Assembly (NCBI GenBank): GCA_040507895.1 | Contig: JBEVNX010000130.1 | Coordinates: 1-9,854, forward strand | Direction of reading: 5' to 3' | DNA: 9,854 nt | From: JBEVNX01 sp040507895 | Lineage (GTDB): Bacteria > Desulfobacterota > Binatia > JACPRU01 | In this document: positions 1 to 6,070 of the stretch, in pieces | Layout: the number at the start of each line of letters is the position of its first letter | Position numbering within the stretch: position 1 is the stretch's first letter | Made by a program: the position numbers and the translations under genes | The notes under the pieces: model-generated | What the model saw: the letters and a program-made list of their open reading frames with translations, nothing else | Told to the model about the DNA's origin: nothing | Databases searched by the model: none

Positions 1-631
1 AGGGTGAGCCGCACGGTGTCACCGTCCTTTTCGAGCTGCGGTCCCACGTCGTTGAGCCCAGGGCCAAAAAACAAGCAATCGTGCTTCGTCAGGTCTCCGG
101 GCAACCGTGGCCGCCCGCGCTTTTTCAGGTACGCAGGAGTAGCAACGAGGAACCAGGTCACACGGCCGAGACTCCTCGCGATGAGCGTCGAGTCGGGTAG
201 CGTGCCTGCTCGGATACCGAGGTCAAAACGTTCCTCGACGAGGTCGACTGCACGAGCGTTGCACACGAGCTCGAGCGCGACTTCGGGGTACTGTTTCAAG
301 TAGTCGGTGATGATCGGAGCGAGGAACATGGAGTTGGGGCCGCTCGTCACGCGCAGCAGCCCACGTGGCGCGTCCTGCAGGGTGCTCACCGCACGCTCTG
401 CGTCTTCCACCTCGGCTACGATGCGCGCGCAGTAATCGTAGTAAGTTCTGCCGATGTCTGTGAGACTTAGCTTGCGAGTCGTCCGCTGCAGCAGCCGCGC
501 GTTCAGTCGCTCCTCGAGCTCCGACACCTTCCGACTCACGGTCGATTTCGGCATGTCGAGCTGAGCCGCAGCCCCCGTGAAGCTGCCGTTTTGCACGACG
601 CGCGCGAGACGGGAATTTCGTTCAGATCCAT
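1..631 (-). CDS. LysR-family transcriptional regulator, 3' end outside window, probable frameshift near start
   Basis: LysR-type regulators bind DNA with an N-terminal winged helix-turn-helix and sense a small molecule with a C-terminal periplasmic-binding-like domain. Reading leftwards from about 605, the frame is open to the window edge. It shows the HTH (QNGSFTGAAAQLDMPKSTVS, then LEERLNARLLQRTTRKLSLT), the linker helix, the LRVTSGPNS strand that opens the effector domain, and then RFDLGIRAGTLPDS and a PAYLKKRG segment. The natural family start is an ATG at 631 followed by DLNEI, but that ATG is one base out of frame with the HTH. Around 606-608 the expected TTC of a VFARVVQNG-type helix reads TC, so one base appears missing. 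A TTG at 638 is in frame with the HTH and would give a different first ten residues, with little SD support. Either a sequencing or assembly slip, or early pseudogenisation. The family call is secure; whether the gene is intact is not. Confidence 0.8.
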
Positions 632-650
632 CCGGCAACTATCCCACGGA

Positions 651-666
651 TGGAACAGTCATTCCA
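651..666. promoter_or_regulatory. Candidate operator palindrome upstream of the LysR gene
   Basis: TGGAACAGTCATTCCA is an inverted repeat with 5-bp arms (TGGAA/TTCCA) and a 6-base spacer. It starts about 20 bases upstream of the ATG at 631, in the 93-base gap between two LysR genes. LysR regulators commonly repress their own genes from such interrupted dyads near the start. Short arms make chance occurrence possible. Nothing else in 632-724 could be named. Confidence 0.3.
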
Positions 667-724
667 AATTGATCACGAAGTCCTGATAGCGCTCCAGCGA
701 AGCAAAAGGGGAGCGGGTGCGAGC

Positions 725-1560
725 CTACCACGTTAAGCAAGACGCGGCCGTGAACTTCATGAAGCGGCACGGTCCGGAGGAGCCGCGCGTCTTGTCGATC
801 TCGTCTTGATGGTCGCCTCGAACCTTTTCACCGAACGCGCGCGCCTTGGTGCTCGTTAGCCGGCCGGACGGGTAGACGACCCAAAGATCTATTGGCGGCG
901 GCCGCCATTTCGTGAGCAGCGGTGCGACTTCTCCCGATTCGAGTTCCGGCGCGGACATCCATCGCGAGGAGATCGCAAAGCCTTGTCCCGCGATCACAGC
1001 GGCGCGCACCCCTCCGCGGCGGTGAACTTGACGGATCCGCGCAAGCGCACCGCCGTCTGCGAGCGTCTGTGCCGGAACGACCATTCCTCGCCACCGGAAT
1101 TCTGGACGTACAAGATCGCGGCATGCTCGTGAAGGTCGGTCGGCACTCTCGGGGTGCCGCTGCGAGCTAGATATGCCCGGCTCGCGACGACGACCCGTTC
1201 GGCTTGTGCGAGCTTGCGCGCACTCAGGGCAGAGTCGGTGAGCGCGCCCAAATGAAGAGCGACGTCGATATTCTCGGCCAACAAATCGGTCGCGCGATCG
1301 TCCATAACCATCTTAAGCATGAGCTTCGGGTTGGCCTCGAGACATTCGCCAAGCTTCGGAACCAGATGACCCGTGCAAACGTGACCGGCGTGCAGATCCG
1401 CAGGCGACCCTCGAGGCTCGAGTAAGGCGCTTGGGTCCGCGCCGACGGCTGCCGCCAGCCGGCAGATGTTATCTAGACGTTGCGTTTCGGCCCGCTCGAC
1501 CGAGCCGAACGTCAATCAGGCGCGCTTCGCTTGCTCCTTCAGCTCCGAGATCGCGTCCAT
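725..1560 (-). pseudogene. Decayed LysR-family regulator lacking its DNA-binding domain
   Basis: The effector domain of a LysR regulator is plain but split over frames. GRLRICTPVTFAR lies at about 1371-1409 in one frame. Next comes HLVPKLGECLEANPKL through DDRATDLLAENIDVALHLG and PAYLARSGTPR-like sequence to SVKFTAAEG (about 1010-1368) in a second frame. Then AAVIAGQGFAISSRWM and PPPIDLWVVYPSGRLTS (stop at 725) lie in a third. The last shift falls at a CCCC run, 1009-1012, where five C would restore frame. The start side is well formed: GAGGAGG at 1570-1576 overlaps the stop of the upstream reductase gene and sits 9 bases before ATG 1560, giving MDAISELK, a typical LysR opening. That frame hits TGA after 14 codons, and the winged HTH (about 55-60 residues) is absent. 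The segment at 1414-1503 (VERAETQRLDNICRLAAAV) may be the LysR linker helix or resemble the end of an XRE-type HTH. No DNA-binding regulator can be made as the sequence stands. Confidence 0.75.
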
Positions 1561-1574
1561 TCGATGATGCCTCC

Positions 1575-3248
1575 TCAGTGCGTGGTGGGTGCGGCGGGAG
1601 CGACTCCGAGATCGGAGAGAAACGCGTGGATCGCCGCGACCACCTGCGCGCCCTCCCCGACGGAGGAGGCGACGCGCTTCACCGAGCCCGCACGCACGTC
1701 GCCGATCGCGAACACGCCGCGACGCGTCGTCTCGAGCGGCCGCCGGTCGGCGCCGGCGAGGTCGCCGGTCAAGACGAAGCCCTTGTCGTCGAGCTGAACC
1801 GCCGTGTGGGCGAGCCAGTCGGTGTTCGGCGCTGCGCCGATGAACAGGAAGAGGTGGCGAATCGGTCGCTCGATCTCTTCGCCACCGCGCTGTCGCCAGC
1901 GGATCGAGTCGAGTGCGCCGGCGGTTCCTTGCAGCGCGGTGATCTCCGCCTGCAGGACGACGGTCACGTTCGGCAGATTCGCGATGCGATCGATCAGATA
2001 GCGCGACATCGTGGCTTCGAGGCTCTTCCCGCGCACGATCATCCAGACCTTCGAGGCGTGGCTCGCCAGATAAACGACCGCCTGGCCCGCGGAGTTCCCG
2101 GCGCCGACGAGCGCGACCTCCTGTCCGCCACAGAGCTTGCTCTCGACGGGCGAGGCCCAGTAGTGGACCGCGGACCCCTCGAACTCCGCGAGGTTCGCGA
2201 CATCGAGGCGCCGGTAGCGCGCGCCGCTCGCGATCACGATGGAGCGGGCGGTCACGGTCTCGCCGCTCGCGAGCCGGAGCTTCAGCGGATCCGCCTTGCA
2301 GACGAGCGTCGCGGCCTCCTGCGGGATCACGATCTCGACGCCGAACTTCTGCGCCTGATTGTGGGCGCGCGCCATCAGCGCCATGCCGCTGATGCCGGTC
2401 GGGAAGCCGAGGTAGTTCTCGATCCGAGACGACGCTCCCGCTTGACCGCCGAAGGATCGGCAGTCGAGCGTGATCGTCGACAGGCCCTCGGACCCCGCGT
2501 AGACCGACGCGGCGAGCCCCGCCGGTCCTGCGCCGACGATCGCGACGTCGTAGACCTTGTCCGGCGGGATCGGCGAGATCAGGCCGAGGCAGCGGGCGAG
2601 GTCGGTCTCCCCGGGATTGCGGAGCACCCGGGCTCCGGCGCAGATCACCAACGGCAGCTCTTCCTCGACGACGTGGTAACGTTCGAGCAGCGCGTGGGCT
2701 TCGGCGCGGTGGGTGTCCGGATCGAGATGCAGATGCGGATGACCGTTACGCCGCAGGAAGTTCTCGAGACGTAGGACGTCGCTCGTGTGGCCGCGGCCGA
2801 TGAGCACGGGTCCGGCACCGCTCTCGAGCAATCCGATGCGTCGCAGGATGAGCGCGCGCATGATGCGCTCGCCGAGCTCGGCCTCGGCGATGAGCAGCGC
2901 TCGCAGCCGCTCCGGGGAGACGAGCAGAAGCTCCGTCGGTGTCACCGCATGGACGTCGACCAGCGCCGGGCGTCCCGAGAGCTGCGCGAGCTCACCGATG
3001 AACCCGCCGGCGGGAAGCGTGACGATCGATCGGTCTTCTCCGGTGGCAGCCGGCTGCGTGACTTCCAGAGCGCCGGCGAGGATCACGGCCATGCCGTGGC
3101 CGCTTTCGCCGACGCGGACGACGACGTCGCCGGCGGCGAACGCACGCGATTCTCCGAACCGGCGGATGCGGTCGATCTCGGCATCCTCGAGGACCGGAAA
3201 TCGCTGCTCGCGGCGGCCGTCGATCACGGAATTCTTCACGGTCAGCAT
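1575..3248 (-). CDS. Cyclic-nucleotide-binding-domain / thioredoxin-reductase-like FAD-dependent oxidoreductase fusion
   Basis: A cytoplasmic flavoprotein of 557 residues, uninterrupted. Residues about 18-145 form a Crp-type cyclic-nucleotide-binding-like beta-roll; the phosphate-binding cassette is only partly conserved (FIGELAQLSGRPALV, 83-97). Residues about 150-225 resemble the glutaredoxin/thioredoxin-fold segment often found here (DVLRLENFLRRNGH, LPLVICAG) without CxxC. Residues 232-557 are the reductase core: FAD site GAGPAG (239-244), GGQ (267-269), NAD(P)H site GAGNSAGQ (382-389), and the C-terminal FAD motif FAIGDV (513-518). Where TrxB carries its redox CATC, this protein reads YWASPVES (363-370), so the classic disulfide exchange with thioredoxin is not expected; electron transfer to another partner is inferred. 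The start is ATG 3248, with GGGA about 8 bases upstream. The broken VWA gene ends 22 bases upstream and the LysR remnant begins 14 bases downstream, so the three were probably co-transcribed. The architecture matches proteins annotated as cyclic nucleotide-binding domain-containing thioredoxin-disulfide reductase. Confidence 0.92.
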   Translation of the reverse strand: MLTVKNSVIDGRREQRFPVLEDAEIDRIRRFGESRAFAAGDVVVRVGESGHGMAVILAGALEVTQPAATGEDRSIVTLPAGGFIGELAQLSGRPALVDVHAVTPTELLLVSPERLRALLIAEAELGERIMRALILRRIGLLESGAGPVLIGRGHTSDVLRLENFLRRNGHPHLHLDPDTHRAEAHALLERYHVVEEELPLVICAGARVLRNPGETDLARCLGLISPIPPDKVYDVAIVGAGPAGLAASVYAGSEGLSTITLDCRSFGGQAGASSRIENYLGFPTGISGMALMARAHNQAQKFGVEIVIPQEAATLVCKADPLKLRLASGETVTARSIVIASGARYRRLDVANLAEFEGSAVHYWASPVESKLCGGQEVALVGAGNSAGQAVVYLASHASKVWMIVRGKSLEATMSRYLIDRIANLPNVTVVLQAEITALQGTAGALDSIRWRQRGGEEIERPIRHLFLFIGAAPNTDWLAHTAVQLDDKGFVLTGDLAGADRRPLETTRRGVFAIGDVRAGSVKRVASSVGEGAQVVAAIHAFLSDLGVAPAAPTTH

Positions 3249-3270
3249 ACGCGTGTTCCCATCTCGAGCG

Positions 3271-3794
3271 TCATTTCTTGAACTTGAACCTGCGATCGTA
3301 CTTGCCGTACTCGCTCGACTTGATGCCGTTCTGCTCGCTGCCCTTGTACGATTCCTGTCCGGGGGCCGCTTCGATCGTCACGTTGCCACCGGTCGCGGGA
3401 ATGATGCCCGGCGGGCGACCGCGAGCTTCACGGCCTCGGCGAGCGGCCTCTCACCCTTCGGTTTGATCGCGCCGACGGCCTTCGAGATCGCGGCTCGATC
3501 GGTGCCGACGGGTGCGAGCACCTCGAGGTCGGTGCAGTCGCCTTCGCGGCGATGTCCGAACGTGAACAACCCGACGCGGACGTCCGGGTCGAGGCTCGTC
3601 AAGACGTGGGTCATCACCGAGCGCGCGATCTCGTCCTTCGACTTGCCCTCGACCTTGCGAAGCATGCTCCCCGAGGCGTCGAATACGAACAGCGCCGCGG
3701 GTGGATGACCGGCGGGCTTCGCCTCTTCGGCGACGGCCGCCGCCGAGCAGCCGAGCAGCAGTACGAACAGAACGACGAGCATCCGCCTAAGCAT
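3271..3794 (-). pseudogene. VWA-LCCL lipoprotein gene, broken by an internal deletion and frame change
   Basis: The 5' part is a well-formed secreted-protein gene. AGGGGG stands 5 bases before ATG 3794. The product has an N-terminal hydrophobic segment with lipobox LLGC (Cys16), then a VWA domain with the MIDAS motif DASGS (39-43), SVMTHVLTSLDPDVRVGLFTF and GHRREGDCTDLEVL. VWA domains bind a divalent metal and mediate protein contacts; the protein would sit in the cell envelope. At about residue 125 (near 3420) the VWA reading ends halfway through the usual domain and the frame runs to a TGA at 3378 through 13 unrelated residues. In another frame, 3271-3420 encodes the end of an LCCL domain (GIIPATGGNVTIEA, SYKGSEQNGIKSSEYG) and a natural stop. 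The second half of VWA and the start of LCCL are therefore missing, and what remains is out of frame. The LCCL call rests on remembered family patterns. Confidence 0.75.
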
Positions 3795-3885
3795 CCACAC
3801 CCCCTGGTCGGATCGCGGTCCACCGCGCGGAATAACACACGAGAATTTTCGAGGGAATGAGACCAGGCAAGCCGCATGGTACGGT
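3795..3885. promoter_or_regulatory. Short divergent intergenic region between two broken genes
   Basis: These 91 bases separate the VWA-LCCL gene (leftward) from the MFS gene (rightward), so both promoters should lie here. The segment holds the SD for the VWA gene (AGGGGG next to 3794) and a relatively A/T-rich patch around 3830-3850. I could not identify convincing -35/-10 pairs or an operator. Confidence 0.35.
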
Positions 3886-4553
3886 GTGCGCGTGACCGCG
3901 ATCGCTCCCGCGCAAGCGGACGTCTCGCCGGCGCCTCCAGCGTCCGAATCCACCTGGGCGCTACTTCGCCTGCCGATCTTCGTCGCGCAGCTCGGCTCGA
4001 ACATCGGTAACTGGATGGAGACGGTCGGCGCGCAGTGGCTGCTACGTTGGTCGCTCTCGTCCAGACGGCGGATATGTTGCCGTTCCTGTTCCTCGCACTG
4101 CCGGCCGGCGTGCTCGCCGATACGTTCGATCGACGGCGATACCTGATCGCGGTTCATCTCTTCTTGACGGTGACCGCGGGTTTGCTCGCGGCCGTGACCT
4201 ACGCGGGCCTGATGCGCCCGGCGCTGCTGCTGACGTTGACGTTCCTCGAAGGCGCCGGCTCCGCGCTCGCGATTCCCGCGTGGCAGGCGATCATTCCGGA
4301 GCTCGTGCCGCGCTCGCAGCTGCCGTCCGCGTCGGCGCTCGGCAGCATCAACCAGAACCTCGCACGCGCGATCGGGCCCGCGACCACGGGCGTCATGGTC
4401 TCAGGACTCGGCGTCGGCGCGGTGTTCGCGGTGAATGCCTTCACGTTCGCGTTCGGCATCCTCGTGATGTTCCTCTGGCAAAGGCCGGAGCACGCTCCGG
4501 ACACGCTCGGACTCGAGGCGATCGTGCCCGCGCTCCGCGCCGGCACTCGGTAA
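3886..4553 (+). pseudogene. MFS exporter (MFS_3/EntS-like) gene, internally deleted and 3'-truncated
   Basis: The first part (GTG 3886 or 3892) encodes LLRLPIFVAQLGSNIGNWME then TVGAQWLL, the first helix region of the MFS_3 family. The continuation ATLVALVQTADMLPFLFLAL, PAGVLADTFDRRR and SINQNLARAIGPATTGV lies in a different frame, open from a GTG at 4035 to TAA 4551-4553. Family members normally read through this point without a break and carry about five more residues between QWLL and ATLVAL, so a short deletion plus frameshift near 4035-4045 is inferred. The protein then ends at LRAGTR, where family members continue with six more helices, so the C-terminal half is absent. Only about 220 residues of a protein usually above 400 remain. 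An intact transporter would export siderophores or drugs with proton exchange. Non-functional as it stands, unless the downstream piece is translated alone. Confidence 0.75.
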
Positions 4554-4599
4554 AGTGCTGAAATGTCGGCGAACGCGAGCGAGGTTCCCGGTATCGGAG

Positions 4600-6057
4600 T
4601 CATCGGGCCGCGACTTCTTGGGCTGGCGGTGTCCAGCCACCGCCGAGCGCCTTGTAGGTCGCAACCAAGTCGAACACCAGCGCCTCGTCGCCTTGCACCA
4701 GCGTATCCTCGGACGCGTACTGCGCGCGCTCGGCGTCGAGCACGGCCAGGTACGTCCCTAGGCCGTGCACGTAGAGGTCGCGGGCGAGCACCACGGAGCG
4801 CCGGTTCTCCTCGGCGGCGGAGACGAGCGCGACGTGCCTGCTGCGCTCCTTGCCATAGGCTACGAGGCTGTCCTCGACGTCCTCCAGCGCCGTGAGCACC
4901 GCCTTCACGTACCCGTTGAGCGCCTGGTCTGTGCGCGCGTCCTGCACCGCGACGTTGGCGCGGAGCCGGCCGCCCTCGAAGATGCTCCAGCTTATCGTCG
5001 GGCCAGCCGTGAAGTAACGGCTGCCGGGGGTGAACAAGTCGCTCGCGCTGATGGATTCGAGGCCGGCGAGCCCGGTGAGCGAGACCTTGGGGAAGAGATC
5101 GGCCGTGGCGACCCCGATGCGGGCCGTGGCTGCGGCGACTTGACGCTCCGCGCGTCGAACGTCCGGCCGGCGTCGGAGCAGGTCGGACGGCAGGCCGACA
5201 GGAATGCGCACCGCGAGCGCATCGGGAGCAGCCGCACCGGGGATCGGCGCAGGCCGCGCGAGATCGTCCTGCAACGCATTAGGCTCACGTCCGACCAGCA
5301 CGCCGAGGGCATGCACGGTCTGCTCGCGCTGTCTCTCCAGGACAGGGACTTCCGATTCGGTCGTCGCTAGCAGCGATCGCGCCTGTCGGACGTCGAGCTC
5401 GCTGGCGAGGCCGGTCCGGAAGCGGTCCTCGGTGAGAGCGACCGAGCTTCGCTGGCTCTCGATGTTCTCCGCGGCGATCGCGATCCGGCGTTCGAGGCTC
5501 CGGATCTCCACGTAGTTGCGCGCCACCTCGGCGAGAAGCGTCACCCGCACGTCGCGCTCGTCGTCTTCGGCGGCGGCGATGTCGGCGTCGGCTGCCTCGA
5601 TGCCGCGGCGGATGCCGCCGAAGACGTCGAGCTCCCAGGTCGCGTCGAAGTCGCCCTGGAACAGGTTCACCTCGGCGAGATCGGGGGGCAAGAGCGCGCC
5701 GAACTGCGAGTGCTTGCTGAAGGGCTGGGTGCGCGCGTACGAGGTGCTGGTGCCGATCGTCGGGAAGGCACCGGAGGCGGCGATTACGCGCGCGGCCCGG
5801 GCCTCGCGAACGCGGGCGGCTACGGTCTTCAGGTCGAGGTTCTCGGCCAGCGCCTGGTCGACGAGCGCGTCGAGCGTCCGGTCGCCGAACGCGTGCCACC
5901 AGCCGCCGAGGTCGGTGGGCTGCGTGAGGGCGGCCGGCGGGAAGCCGGCTGCTCGCCACCCGTCCGGGACGGGGACGTTCGGTGGCTTATAGTCGGGGCC
6001 CACCACGCAGCCGGCGAGCAGCACGAGCGTCGTGACGAGTAGCCACACCTGTCTCAT
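4600..6057 (-). CDS. Outer-membrane efflux lipoprotein, NodT/OprM family (tripartite pump channel)
   Basis: This is the outer-membrane channel of the pump encoded by the two upstream genes; trimers form a barrel and periplasmic tunnel through which substrates leave. From ATG 6057 it has 485 residues, the usual length. It starts with a signal peptide and lipobox LAGC (Cys17, followed by VVGPDYKPP, a family hallmark), then GWWHAFGDRTLDALV (51-65), TWELDVFGGIRRG (140-152), NYVEIRSLERR (181-191) and SDLLRRRPDVRRAE (291-304), the conserved turn opening the second repeat. It ends with YKALGGGW near the C-terminus, as in OprM/NodT proteins. A GTG at 6069 would add four residues, but the GAGG SD (11 bases before ATG 6057) lies right against that GTG, so ATG 6057 is preferred. 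It follows the emrB-like stop by 13 bases. Its stop faces the end of the broken MFS gene 46 bases away. The substrate is unknown. Confidence 0.93.
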   Translation of the reverse strand: MRQVWLLVTTLVLLAGCVVGPDYKPPNVPVPDGWRAAGFPPAALTQPTDLGGWWHAFGDRTLDALVDQALAENLDLKTVAARVREARAARVIAASGAFPTIGTSTSYARTQPFSKHSQFGALLPPDLAEVNLFQGDFDATWELDVFGGIRRGIEAADADIAAAEDDERDVRVTLLAEVARNYVEIRSLERRIAIAAENIESQRSSVALTEDRFRTGLASELDVRQARSLLATTESEVPVLERQREQTVHALGVLVGREPNALQDDLARPAPIPGAAAPDALAVRIPVGLPSDLLRRRPDVRRAERQVAAATARIGVATADLFPKVSLTGLAGLESISASDLFTPGSRYFTAGPTISWSIFEGGRLRANVAVQDARTDQALNGYVKAVLTALEDVEDSLVAYGKERSRHVALVSAAEENRRSVVLARDLYVHGLGTYLAVLDAERAQYASEDTLVQGDEALVFDLVATYKALGGGWTPPAQEVAAR

Positions 6058-6070
6058 CGGGACGTGCACC

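Noticed and set aside
4..303. 99-codon plus-strand open frame at the left edge
   Set aside because: It is antisense to the LysR effector domain, which is clearly coding on the minus strand; the composition is serine/arginine-rich shadow sequence.
1431..2774. 447-codon open frame on the plus strand
   Set aside because: It lies antisense to the intact reductase fusion, has biased charged-residue composition (runs of R, D, E, A) and no recognisable domain; a shadow typical of GC-rich coding DNA.
3795..4157. N-terminal extension of the VWA frame up to 4157
   Set aside because: It runs antisense to the MFS gene. The SD plus ATG at 3794 and the lipoprotein signal peptide directly after it mark the true start.
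4621..4644. Two overlapping hairpins (GGCTGG/CCAGCC and GGCGGTG/CACCGCC) near the end of the NodT-type gene
   Set aside because: They lie inside coding sequence with no following T-tract on either strand, so I do not call a terminator; GC-rich DNA produces such stems by chance.
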